Shown here in pieces: positions 40,101-51,800 of a stretch of 64,000 nucleotides of DNA (its first letter is position 1; every line of letters begins with the position of its first letter). Source of the stretch: Anagrus nilaparvatae. Its lineage: Eukaryota > Arthropoda > Insecta > Hymenoptera > Mymaridae. The notes below the pieces were generated by a model that saw only the letters and a list, made by a program, of their open reading frames with translations, had not been told where the DNA came from and did no database searches. The stretch is from the NCBI GenBank assembly GCA_022575985.1, contig JAKSXM010000007.1, positions 58,620,501-58,684,500 of the forward strand. Direction: 5' to 3'. Made by a program: the position numbers and the translations under genes.

Positions 40101-43100
40101 TATTATGCTGGTACATAAAATAATTTTTATTAAAAATGAAAATTCATTGAATTTTTTTCTTATATCATGAATTTTAATCAAATATTTTACACTTTATAAA
40201 TATTGCATTATTTTAATAATAGTACGAGCAGTATGTGTGAGTGTGTGGGTAGAAATATATTATTATAAACAATAAGATTTTTTTTTATACATAAAATTAT
40301 TGCGCAGACGCAAAAAATTATTACACAAGATATTTTAAAAGAATAAATCAAAATACAAAATAAGGAATTTAAAAAATGTGTTAAAAAAAAAAAAAAAATT
40401 TAATATTCCAAAAATTTGTAAAAAAAAAAAAGAAATTTTAAAGGGCGTTAAAATTAACATATGTTAAATTAAGAATTTCTGTGAATTACAAGCAAATAAA
40501 AAAAAAATGATGCTCATTAAAGTGCGATTTACATGAATAACATATGGGAATTTATAAAATTCTAATAAATCTTTGTAATAAAAAAAAATCTTACTTCTCA
40601 ATAGGAGGGCGATAAATATTTTAATTTTTATTAGTTTTTTTTTTCTTTTTTCTAAATAATACTATACTTGTTTTATAATTATGACAATTTTATTAGTATT
40701 ATTAAAAAATATGTTTTTAGATTATTTTTTTAAGACTAGACTGCGCTGTTGATTTTGTTTTGTATTTTTATTATCATTGTTTTTATGTCTGTTCAAATCA
40801 ATGTTTTTGAATTAAAATATGAAATTTTTAAAAAGTTCACTACCGTATTGACTGTTCATTAAATACGTGTAATACATGATAATTAAAAAAAATTAAACTC
40901 GCAAAAATTATTAACGTAAGTAATTGAACACAGATTCTTTAAGACTGATTTATTCGGTAAAAATATTTTAAATAAAACTTGTTTAGAAATTTATTTAACG
41001 AATTATATTAATGAAGAAATACAATTTAAAATTTATGTAAACAACGAATGATTGAATTTAATTTTATCTATTATTATTGATTATATTTATTTACAAATTA
41101 AAATTTACTAAAATAAAATTTAAGGTATTTTACAGTTCCAAGTTCTAATGAAAAGAATTTCAAAATATTTGGAAAAAATGATGTTTATAATTGTATAAAT
41201 CTACTGATAAATTTTTAGAATCTTGGGTTGGTTATTAACCAAGATATACAAAAAATTAAATTGCACGATTGTAAGAAAAATAACATGTATTTTTAGCGAT
41301 TCTTATGGAGCTTCTTTTTTTTAAATAGCAGTTTAAAATACTTCTGATCAAAAGTTTTTTTATAATTAACTTATTTATTAAAAAATTAAATAAAAAATGC
41401 AAAAATTTTTTTTTACAATGCGAGGTTGGTTTTGAGCTACAACAATATTTATAAGAAATTAAGAAAAATAAGACAAAAATCCCTTAACTTAGTCCCTTAA
41501 CTTGCCCTAAAAACCCCATCAAAGAACTTGCATGGACTCGCAGCTCTCTTAATAGGCCATGGAAAGGCCTTGCGTAACTTTTTTTCTAGAGGTTTCAAGC
41601 TTACACGATCATTTTTATTCTCGCAGCTATGCATACTAAGCTACGATAAAAATGAGCCCCAAATATAGCCTCAATTTAGCCCTTGGGTTGACTGAGAAAA
41701 TTTTCTGCATATGGAAACCAAGAATTTCAACTCGAAATTATTAGCAAAAAGTAGCAACTAGCGATTATTGTAGGAAATAAAATTTCATGGAGAATAGGAA
41801 TCCTAGCAAAGTTTAAACTTAACATTTTTTACCTAAAATTTAAGTAAAATTAAATGATAATTAATTAATGGTCCCTAAAATATTCAATATGATATGATTG
41901 CTGTGATGAATTTTTTTTCATATTGAACTTGAAGTCATGCATGCTTGAAATTAAATATTTGCTTTAATTTTTAAAATTAAATTTAAATTTATGATAAAGT
42001 TTTACTTGCAGAATTTCAAGCCAGAAAAATGTTAAAAGACTTTAAACAGTCTTGGTTTCAACCTTACTTTACATGGTTGGGGCCGAGTTGGGGCTCAAAA
42101 TAAACAGAAAAAATCTTGTCAACAATAAGTGAAATACTTTAGGAGTATTGCACGTCACTTAATAATATTACAATAATTAATTATTTAGCCTGATTCCCAG
42201 CAAAATTTGAAGTTATTACCAGAGAGTTCTATTCTTAAAAAAAATTTTGAATTTTGTACATGACTTATAAACTATTGTACTACTGTAAATTTTTTTTTTT
42301 TTTTTTTTTTTTTGAAACTTCTTCACTCAATTGAATTAAAAATTATAATCAATAAATCTATTTACTACACCACAGCATCTTCAAGAGCTTCAAACCACTC
42401 CTTAAGAAAATTCATATAATACCACGACTTAATTATTACATCCTACAATATACTGTCATTATAAATCAGTATTACAAATTACACCTTTAAACTCTATTTG
42501 CTTTTGCATTAATAAAACATATAATTAATTGTTTTTTAAATACCCGATCATATATCTTTCTCTGATTAGAAGATAAATACAAACTATTTACCTACATTAT
42601 TTTATCCTTTTTTACCATACAACAACCAGCTTTAAATGACAGGTACGTCAATAAAACAATAAAACTGTTCAAAATTTATATTTCATTCATAAAAAAAATA
42701 AAGAACCATAAAAAAATGAAAACACCTTGCTCATTTATTTTGAATATTCAATTTTTGTTTTTTTGACTCTGAAACTCACATGATAATAAAAATATTGTTA
42801 AATAATAAAAACAATCCTTTTTTTTTTCTTTTCTTTTATTTAATTTCTATGCAGGGGGCATTTATTTTATACTAAATTTTTATGATCAGACACGTTTCGT
42901 ATAACAAAAAATTTATTTTATATTATTGATGAAAGATACATGATAATTAAATTTTTTTTTAGCGAAGTAACTATTCCTAAAAAATATAAAAAATTGAATT
43001 TTTTTTTTGGTTTTGAAGATTTCTTAGAAAAATGATGGTATAAAAAAACTGAAAATTATTATGGAAATTTTATGTTAAAAAACAAAACTTTCAATTTTTT

Positions 43101-44161
43101 CAAAAATATTTATTTTTCTTAAAAAAAAAATAAAAATACCATAATAATAATATTATAAAGTCATAAATATGACATGAGAAAACTGTAGGAGGTTTCAATT
43201 CACATTTTATTGAATGAAAAAAAATGTGTCCTACAGTGAAAGAATAACTTTTTAACGCGTGCCTCTAAATATTATTATTTTTTAAACATGGTCCTAAAAA
43301 AAATACAAGCTTGCGCAAAAACAGATTTTTTGAAAACACGTGTTTTTGGCAGAAAATTGAATAAAAATTAAAAATTAAAATCGACATTATAAAATAATAA
43401 ATGGATGCATCGAAAAGGAGTGATTCGTCCTGAATAAAGTCGAATAAAATTTTATATCTCCCCGAATCGCATCAAAATGACACACCCATTGAGAAACCTT
43501 TTTTTTTTTGTTGTATTCTTTTTCCCCCATTACTTTTTATCACCAATCCAAATGCATTCTTCGCTACTATGAACGGCCTTTCTTCTTTGGCTGGATTTTA
43601 TTTTAATGTAACTACTTTACTTATATGGGCAAAAGGGTCCAGAAACAACTTTTTTTTAAATTCTATTTTATTAAAATTTATTTTATAAATTATTTATGTC
43701 AAAGTTTTTCTTTTGCTTTTGATAGTTTGCTACTTTTATTTTAAGAAAACGGATTGGTTTCTATGTTTTTAGCCTTTTGGTTTTACGATTCGAAGCAAAA
43801 TTTTCTTGAAAATCATTCGGTTTTTGGCCAATTTTTCGAATAATTTTGACTTTTTATAAATTTACATTGATTTGAAGTTAAAATAGATTGAGACTCAATT
43901 GAAATATGTATGCATTAATTAAAAATTTATAAGTAACTTTAGAGTAATCTCAAATTTAGTGCAGCCTCAACTCAATTAAAAACCACGCTTCAGAGTAAAT
44001 TAATTTTTCATACTCAGAATTTCATTTTACACTAAAAGTACAATATTTTCCATGCATATAACAATTAAAAAACCTAAAAATTAATAAAAAAACAAACCTT
44101 GAAATGGGTAAGCATGAGAGAAGCAGGGACGCATCATCGAAAAATTTGTCGTTACCGTCAT
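24492..44161 (-). CDS. prd: Paired-type (Pax3/7 class) homeodomain transcription factor, five exons, complete
   Basis: CDS join on the - strand: 44161-44098, 39828-39690, 39589-39300, 29400-28924, 25147-24492; 1626 bp, 541 residues plus stop, with all junction phases matching and all introns GT/AG. In the family these are nuclear DNA-binding segmentation regulators. Visible domains: paired domain at about residues 28-155 ([10 protein letters not shown] to RLLRGRD), short acidic linker without the HSIDGILG-type octapeptide, homeodomain 185-244 (QRRSRTTF to RARLRKQL) with WFSNRR, so Ser at homeodomain position 50, then an Ala/Gly/Pro/His-rich and Gln-rich tail (11 Gln at 454-464) ending PFYGYYGY. 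The MTVT start, [11 protein letters not shown] and lack of an octapeptide fit Drosophila Paired; gooseberry proteins have an octapeptide and RLLRGSSG. Introns are about 4.3 kb, 100 bp, 9.7 kb and 3.8 kb. The alternative, a gooseberry paralogue, is less likely. Homology is judged from remembered family features, not a search. Confidence 0.87.
26790..27960 (+). pseudogene. Decayed Ty1/copia retrotransposon pol fragment inside prd intron 4
   Basis: The clearest part is the reverse transcriptase start at 27536-27690: [20 protein letters not shown], then [13 protein letters not shown] and CELKKSLYG, hallmarks of copia RT. Upstream, 27078-27263 is the region before RT (open but ending in a frameshift near 27258), and 27270-27480 continues it in other frames with several stop codons, two of which look like TGG changed to TGA. 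Downstream the catalytic YVDD motif appears as YVDE (about 27838-27849). No long terminal repeats were recognised. The element lies opposite in orientation to prd and is dead. Function and family are from established copia motifs. Confidence 0.8.
28400..28705. repeat. Foldback element in prd intron 4
   Basis: The left arm (TTTGGAAAAATGAACTAAAA, TCGCTCTTAAGG, AAGCTTTTGA, TTGTTTTAAAATAATGG) faces the inverse of the right arm (TTATTTTAAAACAACTTTC, TCAAAAGCTC, GAGAGCGAATTTTGTCC, TTTTCCAAAAC). Arms are about 85-100 bp and moderately diverged. No coding potential. Confidence 0.6.
28924..29400 (-). CDS. prd: prd exon 4: homeodomain
   Basis: Acceptor TTGTTACAG precedes 29400 and donor GTAATT follows 28924. 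The exon begins with the linker [15 protein letters not shown] typical of Paired proteins. It holds the whole homeodomain (residues 185-244) without an internal intron, including [16 protein letters not shown] and [15 protein letters not shown]. The rest (residues about 246-323) is low-complexity Ser/Gly/Ala/Pro/His, with an [10 protein letters not shown] run. The last base starts Asp324, completed in exon 5. Confidence 0.95.
29401..39299 (-). other. prd intron 3 (9.9 kb)
   Basis: Mostly AT-rich. No recognisable transposon. GC-richer islands near 33230-33370 (TAATCGGTCGACGACGTGC, ATCGAGCCCCGGACTAATG) and 34980-35090 (GTGCCGTCGGGGGCTACC) stand out and are candidates for intronic enhancers. There is a CA run near 33142 and a 10-bp perfect inverted repeat at 31506-31515/31535-31544 (CAAATGCAAC). 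Short open frames (33406-33603, 34687-34884, 38645-38830) have no support. Confidence 0.5.
39300..39589 (-). CDS. prd: prd exon 3: rest of the paired domain
   Basis: Acceptor AATGTAG precedes 39589 and donor GTAAGT follows 39300. The exon encodes [20 protein letters not shown], then [20 protein letters not shown], and on to [15 protein letters not shown], the PAI recognition helix and the RED subdomain. It ends in a short acidic/His linker (HDEDHKYE). There is no internal Met in a useful place, so simple ORF calling misses it. The 100-bp intron separating it from exon 2 is the shortest in the gene. Confidence 0.93.
39690..39828 (-). CDS. prd: prd exon 2: N-terminal (PAI) half of the paired domain
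   Basis: Acceptor TTTTAG precedes 39828 and donor GTAAGT follows 39690. The exon encodes residues 22-67 and the first two bases of Arg68. It carries the beta-hairpin and first helices of the paired domain: [17 protein letters not shown], then [16 protein letters not shown]. The first paired-domain residues read GQGRYNQ, whereas the family nearly always has GRVNQ; Val is replaced by Tyr at residue 32. The junction falls between ISR and QLRVSHGC. Confidence 0.92.
39829..44097 (-). other. prd intron 1 (4.3 kb)
   Basis: AT-rich, with one GC-richer patch at about 41490-41700 (CTTGCATGGACTCGCAGC, TAATAGGCCATGGAAAGGCC) and a run of about 27 T near 42288-42314. No exon or mobile element recognised. 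Confidence 0.5.
44098..44161 (-). CDS. prd: prd exon 1 (start codon exon)
   Basis: This short exon begins with ATG at 44161-44159 (G at -3) and encodes 21 residues beginning [12 protein letters not shown] and ending AYPFQ, plus the first base of an Asp codon. It is followed by a GTTTGT donor (rather than GTAAGT) at 44097. Drosophila Paired also begins MTVT, has an M-RPFF-type motif, and continues with Gln-Asp at the same place. The exon supplies phase 1, exactly what exon 2 needs. It is too short to appear as an ORF and was found by looking for that phase and motif. No other ATG in this exon is better placed. Confidence 0.8.
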
Positions 44162-44237
44162 TTCACTTTGCCGACGCACAAAAAGTTCTCCTTCTTATAT
44201 TTTTTAATATAAAAAAAATTTTTGTTGTTATTTCTAC

Positions 44238-44264
44238 AATAGCCTAAATAAAACTTAGGCTATT
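44238..44264. promoter_or_regulatory. Perfect 10-bp inverted repeat just upstream of the prd start
   Basis: AATAGCCTAA and TTAGGCTATT are separated by 7 bp and lie 77-103 bp before the prd ATG. This is in the probable 5' UTR or core promoter. It could be an RNA hairpin or a dimer-binding site; the sequence alone does not decide. Confidence 0.4.
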
Positions 44265-44785
44265 TTTTAGAAAAATGAATCAGCTTTGTAAAATTTTTTG
44301 TATTTTACAAAAATTGACTAAAAAATTGCACTTGCACTTAAATCCAATAATTTTTTTGCACTGTTTATACATTTATGTATTAAAAAAAGCACATTTTATG
44401 AAAAAAAAAGTATTAACACAATTAAAAACTTGTAAAAGCCAAGAACTAAATTACACGAGTATAAAATAGAAAAAATCAAAACCAAAAGAAAAAAAAAGAA
44501 AAAAATATGCGTAAATAAAAATCTTCTCAACCGCACACAGTATATCTTATACTCTTGACTTTCTGATTGTAACTGGACCTGGTCTTTCAAGTTCTTGACT
44601 ACTTTGGTCCCTTTGCGCAGCTTCGTTTTTGTATAATAAAGCATTAAAAAATGATATTTTTTAAGCCACACCTACAACTTTTGATCATACCGACTTATTA
44701 CATGATTTAAGAATATAAGAGGAAAAGAGATAGTCGAAGAAAAAAATCATCATCATCCCCACTCAAAAAAAATTTTTTTTTTCCT

Positions 44786-44935
44786 ATGGTACCATCAGGT
44801 AAAATGTAGCGCTCGTGGCGTTCCCCAGGTTAACTACAAAAATTAGCCAATCGGGGTAAACTTCGTCGGCGGTCCAGGCCACGCCTACTTTAACACTTAT
44901 AATGCAATAGACGTTGGAAAGTCAAACTCCTTTTT
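44786..44935. promoter_or_regulatory. GC-richer block upstream of prd, possible promoter or enhancer
   Basis: This block stands out from flanks that are nearly all A and T. It includes GTAGCGCTCGTGGCG, GTTCCCCAGGTTAAC, a CCAAT in TTAGCCAATC, and GGTCCAGGCCACGCC. It lies 0.6-0.8 kb upstream of the prd start codon. The composition and position suggest a regulatory element or the transcription start region, but no factor can be assigned. Confidence 0.3.
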
Positions 44936-46050
44936 TACAACCTACCGCATGCAATTTTATATGATATTTTTGTAATGTAATAATAAAAAAAAATTTTTTC
45001 CATCTTTATCTAACTTTTAGATAAGACATTAAACGCCATATTGTTAATAATATTTTCTGTCTTTTTTTAATACTTTTTAGAGACGATGTTTGATGATTCA
45101 AGAGGGGAAAAATCTATTCTATTGTTATGTATGATATTTTCTATTGTAATACAGAAAAATATTCGTTAAATAAAAAAATTTTTTTTTACTATGTGTCGAT
45201 TATAATTATTTATTATTGTTGATGATCATCATTGTCATGATGAAGAATAATCGATGATTATGGGAATTATGTACATATTCAGACATTATTTATTGTTAAC
45301 AAATTTTTTTTTTTTTAGCTTTTGACATACTTTTTGTATTCGAATATGTTTGATTAGTGACTAATAGAGCGTGTGAAATGATAATGAGACATTGAGATAT
45401 AAAATATTAATGATATTTTTTAGAGTGTGAGAGAGAAGGACTGAATTATTATAAATTTATTTTTAATAAATTGATTTTTTAATCTAATGTTTGCGTATAT
45501 GCTTTGTAATTTTATCAGTTTGTAACAGCTTGCGAAATATAAATAATTTTTTGTGGTAGCTGCAAATTTTTCAGATACTGGATGAAGGCAATTAAATTTT
45601 TTTATTGATACCAAAATAATTTTTTTTATCTTTAATCTTGTGTATTTAAAAAAAGAAAAAAAATGAAATGAAAAGCCACACAAACCAAAAATGTACCGAG
45701 AAAAAGCAAGAAAAAAGATCTTTTGAACGTTAAAATCATTGGCAATTTTATGATTTTTTCTATACCGCGGAAAAAATTACAATTTATAACTAAAGTTATA
45801 ATTGGTGAATTATGCAAAAAAAAAAAAGAATAATCTTAAGTATCTTATAATTAGCCTAGGGGCAAAAATTTTGCAAACTTTGAGTAGGGTTGAACCGGAT
45901 CCGTCTTAATTTTTTGTCAGAAAAACTATTTCCTAATCTCGAAATGAGACACAAAAACCGTCAAAATTCGAAGATTATCAAAACCTATGCGACGGAAAAT
46001 TTAAAGCAATTATATTACACTTGAAAAAAAATCCAGTTTCCGCTACAGAA
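44936..46050. other. Intergenic AT-rich sequence upstream of prd
   Basis: Nothing recognised. - strand open frames at 45420-45817 are AT-biased simple sequence without features. Confidence 0.4.
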
Positions 46051-46293
46051 ATTCTAGTTGTGGCAGCCGGAATTTTTCATTTTTGTTTTAAACGATAGCA
46101 AACGTCTTGAAACGTAAAGAAAATTAAAAAAAAATGAGTTTCCCTAATTTTAAATGCATGCACAATGACATGGTGGAACTTTAAAAACAACCTTTGGAAC
46201 AAATAAAAATTTTTGTTTGGAACTTTTCTTTACGTTTTATTTAATTTGCAATCATTTTAAAGAAAAAAAAATCCGGCTACCACAACCGGAATT
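46051..46293. repeat. Foldback element with ~80-bp arms
   Basis: ATTCTAGTTGTGGCAGCCGG and AAACGTAAAGAAAA in the left arm (46051-46133) face TTTTCTTTACGTTTT and CCGGCTACCACAACCGGAAT in the right arm (about 46220-46293). It is followed directly by a small GC-rich palindrome, CCGGAATTCCGGTTCC. An open frame at 46217-46429 overlaps the right arm and is chance. Confidence 0.6.
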
Positions 46294-48544
46294 CCGGTTC
46301 CGGGAACCGGATTTTTTTTTCAGTTTACATATACTTCGTTCCTTAAAACTTTTACAAATGATTTACAAAATGATGAAAATTTTTTTAAGTACTACAAAAC
46401 TAACAAAACTTTTGCATTGTGAAATTTAAAAAAAACTTATTTTAAAGGGTATAACAAATTGCAACCCTTTATTCTAACCCCTTTTTCTGATTCGTTTTTA
46501 TTTGTTGGGTCCCATAATAAATAACTTTTGAATTTATTTACTTTTATGTGCATAATAAAACTTTTTTTTTGTTCTAATTTATTGCAGAATTAAAAAATAC
46601 AAAAGATGCCATTGTTAAATATAGAATTTATTACTTTATTAAACAAATAAGAAATGGTACTGTTTTGTAAGTTAAATGCAATAAAATTAAATGATTTAAA
46701 AATTTTAAGAAAGTTCTAAGTGTTAATAATAACTAATTTTTTAAGACTGGTGTCATTAAAATGAATCTAATGTGTTAAATTTGTTGCTTCTTAAAAATCT
46801 GCTTTTCTTTTACATCATTTTCATCTCAATCATTATCCAATCTGAAGAAAAGAGAATTTTTTCTATTAAACTGAAAGTTTTGAATACTATAATACAATTA
46901 TAAGCACGTATCAACTTAACCAGTGAGTTACCAAAGGTTTTGGACATTACTGGGGGTATCGGTGTTGAAATATTTTTCATAATAAAGAGTTTACAGAGTG
47001 TAAACTTAATGTCTATTTTGGGGGTTTGTAAAAATGAAATTTTTAAACGGTATCAAAATTTTCAACTTGGACACGTAGTTTTATCAGTCTGGGCATATTT
47101 AGATCACTCAAGTAATCACTGAATTAATTTTAATCACTTACTTCAGTAAGCTTACCCAAAATTAAGCATAATCTTCTTACGTGGGTAAGTAAAGTAATCA
47201 CCAAGTTTTGTGTGGTTAAAAGTTTTTTACAAAAAAATGTTTTTTTGCCCTACTTTACATTATAATTTCTACGCTAAAAATACAGCTGCTATAAAATTCT
47301 GAATTATAAAAATTGTAAATCGACTGTAAAAAATAAATTAATTTATGATAAAAATAGCTATTATTGATAAAAAAAAACTATCGGAAAAAGTACTAATTTA
47401 TATTTTTCTCCACTGGAAAATTAATCCACCAAATATAAATTTACCTGCTGTAGACGATTTGACTTATTATCTTTTAATAAAACCCTATTTATATATATTT
47501 TTATTTACCATTAGCCTAGTTCCGCAGCTTTTGAAATTCCAATCCTACAAAAATTAAAAAAGATTATCTCGAGAAGTTATACTGTAGCCTCGATAATTTT
47601 GCGGAGTTTGGGCAATTACGTTTATGTTAAAGATAATCCAGATTAACTCTATAAGTAATAAAAAAAGATTGCCGGAATATGAACATTCTTAAGCCAATTA
47701 CGTAGAATTCGGTAGCAGCCAAGTATTAACTCAATACTTTATCTGACAAAAAAATCTTATCTTTTTTTTAAATCTTGAGATCAAACTGATAAAAAAATTC
47801 TAAATGCCATATTATAAGAATATGCATAAAAAAAATTTTGAATATTTAAACTATACCACTCGTAATTTCTCGATAAAATAAGGTGTAAATATACGTTCAG
47901 GAAATTTATGCCTACAAGAGGCCACTTGTAAATGGTTCCACTAATAATGTGGAATTTCATAGATTGAATAGTCGCTCAATTAGCGTATCCGAACTGGTGA
48001 AACTGTTTAAAACAGGTACAAGAAGCCATAAAAAAAAACATTTTGGTTATTTTCAGGATCAATTTTTTTTAGTTTTGTAAATAGCGACAAAAAATTTTGA
48101 AAATATTAGCAAATAAGAATATTTAGTAAGGTAAAATTAATTTTAAATAAAATTATGTTTAAAAAAATTATTGTAAAATTATGTAAAATATTATAAAAAA
48201 ATTTTTAGCCTTGTTAATGAAGACTGAAAGTCTTTGAAATGTGGTCAATTTATTGCAAAAATAAAGGAAAAAAATGTTGGTTCAAAAATCAAGTATTTTT
48301 ATTTAATATCAAAAGTAAAGTATTTAACGTATATACGGTTGAGTTTCGTTTGAATTTTCAACCAGTTTTATTTTTTGAAATTTTAAGCAAATTACGAAAA
48401 AAAAAATAATACAAAATTAATAATTTAGAATTTAGATCTTGCCTGAAATATGAAGTGTTTTAATTTAACTGAAAACGGGATTCTGCGACCTTTTAGAACC
48501 AAATTAAAATCTATAATTATGAATAACTTCAATATTTTGAAAAA
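46294..48544. other. Intergenic AT-rich sequence
   Basis: No gene or element recognised. Open frames at 46940-47122 and 47345-47557 lack any family signature. Confidence 0.4.
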
Positions 48545-48720
48545 TCACCCTCGATGCCCTTCGTTTATTCTAATAAGTCTTTTGAGCTTAAAAACTCAGG
48601 GCCCAATGATAATAAATAGGATTTTTTGATGTTTTTTTGGTGATTTTCAATATACTGCAGTAACTTCGTTAACTAAAACAATTCTGGCTGGTCCCATTTT
48701 TCTGTCTGTAAGTATCACCT
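48545..48720 (-). repeat. Dispersed repeat family A, copy 3 (partial, reversed)
   Basis: Read on the - strand, CATTGGGCCCTGAGTTTTTA, AGCTCAAAAG and TTAGAATAAACGAAG match ATTGAGCCCTGCATTTCTAG and TTAGAATAAACGGAG near 15815-15865. Only the distal part of the family is present. Confidence 0.5.
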
Positions 48721-48754
48721 TTCAAGCGCCGTCAAAATTTTATATCACTGATTA

Positions 48755-48865
48755 GGCCCTTTCTACAGCAGACGATATAATTTTATTTTATGATTATGTT
48801 CCTATTTAAAATGTATAGAAATGTAATTTTAAAAAAAGATAATCTTGTCTGGTGTAGAGACGGCC
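48755..48865. mobile_element. 111-bp MITE with TTA target duplication
   Basis: The left end GGCCCTTTCTACAGCAGAC faces the right end GTCTGGTGTAGAGACGGCC, and TTA flanks both sides (48752-48754, 48866-48868). A 3-bp TTA duplication and GG-starting ends fit PIF/Harbinger-derived MITEs. The ends resemble those of the 56522-56929 element. Confidence 0.65.
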
Positions 48866-51800
48866 TTATACCTCATCGGAAGGCCGGACCGGATTACGAA
48901 AAATCCGAATTAAACGGAGTGCATGTATTAAATGAATAAAATACGCGCAGATGTTCGTGTTTGTATGTGTGTATTAAACTAAGAAATTTAATAAGATAAG
49001 ATTTAGTTTATCCGAAATAAAATGGCCAATAAAAGTTTTAACTTAAAACAGCTATTCATGTAAAATTTAGTTTATGAAAAAGCATTTAAAATTCTTTATC
49101 CTCTCTAGGTTTCTTTTGTCATTTCCATTTATTTTAAAATATTTCTTTTATATAATTAAAATATTAAATCTAAAATATCTATAAATAATTAGTTTAGTAT
49201 TGATAGGTATTTAAAAAATAAAACTTTAAATATAAAACTTAATGAATAAACTGCCTGCATTAACTCTATTATTTTTAAAATCTTCTTGAAATAATACGTT
49301 TACGTATCTTTTTATGTTTAAATATTTCTTTCTCACATTGATTAATTTATTAATTATTATTAAAGTATTTTTACGAAAATGCTTACAAAATTGTTAAAAT
49401 AATCCGTCGCTGCCTGAGAGTGTCGTTATTAAGTGTTATTAAAGGTCGTCCGAATCATTCGATTTCGGATTAGTGGACGCCTATAATAATTGTAGTTAAA
49501 TTTCCTATAAAATTGTAATTTTTGAAGGTTTTATAGGACTGACAATTTCGTACATGGTTCAAGTTTGCACCAAAAAATCTATTATAATTTGGTTTCCTAA
49601 ATATAGCAGTTTTCTCTTAGAAGGGCGTCAAAAATTCAGAGAATTCGATGATCTATAAATTTTACTAGATTCTCCATATTTTTTATTTTAAACAAATCGC
49701 GAATTGATTTTAAAAAAGTTTTTAGCAAAACTTCCAGAAAAATCACTAAATCGACCACCCTGCGCAACCTCATAAAAAACCTAACCTCCCAAATCTGCAA
49801 ACTTACAAATCCCAAAAACCGTTCATAAATAAAAAAAAAAATAAAATATCCTTTAAAAAAAATGTTTTTCTAATTTTTTTATGATTTTTTTTCATTAATA
49901 CAAATAAATTATGTAAGTCTCATAAGCGTGAATAATTATATAGATTTTATTTTTTTATACACAAATATTGTAAAAAAAAATCTGCACCTTTTTTTTATAC
50001 ATTCAGGATAAGTCATTTATTTTTGAGCTTTGTATTTATACAGTATAAATTCATATTATTAGATATCGAACATCGTGTTCTATACCTTAAAAAAAATGAA
50101 TTAGATATGGTCTGCGTGAATTCCTGTCACTTTCACCATCCAAAAAAATATATAAACTACAGCTGCTGATTTTTTTTTTAGCTGCATATTAAAAAAAAAA
50201 TTGTAATTTTTTTCAAAATTTTGTAAAAAAAAAAAATATGATATTAAGAAAAATACATGTAATTAATTTTACTTAAAAAAAAATATAAATTAAAAATAAA
50301 AAATTTGTAGTTAAAAACAAAAAAAAATTGCATAATCATCGTATAAGATTGCGTATTTTACTTGCATGAGTGATTATTTAGCGGATGGATAGAGTGCGTT
50401 TTTTTATTTTTTATTATTATTTAAAAACAGTGTATAGATGCATTGCGTTGGTGGTGTGACTTCCGATCATGAGAAAGATAATATACGATCTAAAACAGCA
50501 ATATAGGACGTGACGAAGCACTAAAACTTTTAAAACTAGAAGTTATATATGCAATATCCCAAGGTAAAAAAATTACATTAATACATAAAAAAGACCAAAA
50601 ATATTTTGAGTAAATAAAAATTGACACATTACATTAAATATATAACAAGCCAATTAATATATCATGGGGCATAAAAAATTTTTAACCCTATATAATCTAA
50701 CGTGAAATTATAATTCAACCACCAAGAAAATAAAAATTTATATATATGAAACTAATCATAATTTTTACACCATATATACATTCTAACAAGTTTAAAAAAT
50801 ACACACACGTAGATATTTTTTGGTGGTACTTTGAAATATTAATTTGTTTCACATCTTCATAAAAATTTTTCAAAAATTATTATGTTATTGTAAGCAGGAT
50901 TTGTCTCGACACACGTGCCTATACTTAAAAGTCAATTATAATAAAGACAAAATTTTTCTCTAGATGTGTGTCTAACATTATTTTAAAAAAAATTTTTTTC
51001 GTTTTGTTTTATAAATTTTATGGGTGTGAATATTATTTATTATGCGATATTCTAATTTTTAAAAAATTTTTTGACAGATTTATAAGATGGGCGTAAATCT
51101 TATATTTTTCTTCATTATTATTTAAATCATTTTAAAATACGGTATGAAAAAGTCAATATTTGGACTTTTTATACGTCTTTTCATTTTATTGAAAAAAAAA
51201 TTTATTCTATATTGATTTTCGAACAAGATAAAAGTCATATACAAAATATATGACTATTCATAAATTAGTGTAATTGCAATATAGATTTTAAAAAATTTTT
51301 GTAATATTTACGAGCCGAAAATAAATAGATTATTAACGCTTTAAAATATTTAAATTTTTATTATTTTTAATTATTTTAAATTTTTATTTACAGATATATC
51401 TTCTGCTATATAGACTGCGATGTCAATAAATTTTATGCAACCTCACAGTTTGAAGTCATTTAATATTTAAAATCATAAATTTTGTTTATTTTTCTCATAA
51501 AAATAGGTAATTTTAATAAAAACTTGTATTTTAAACAGGTACATTATTTATGACAATTATTGACAATGATCTTTTGTTTATATTATGCTACTTCATATAT
51601 GTAGATAGGTTAATGAATAGAAAACCTAAAAACATAACTTTGGTGCTACGCTAATAATCTCATGATGCAGGGTGAACTTATGACTTTCCAAACATAATGG
51701 TTAATGGATATTACTACTTATGTAAGAATGACCACTGCGTAATATGTTAAGAGCCTTTGTGAATCAAATTTGCTTAGGCTGGTAACCTAAAAATCACCCA

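Noticed and set aside
39690..44161. Calling the gene gooseberry
   Set aside because: No HSIDGILG-like octapeptide in the linker, RLLRGRD instead of RLLRGSSG after the paired domain, and an MTVT start as in Paired.
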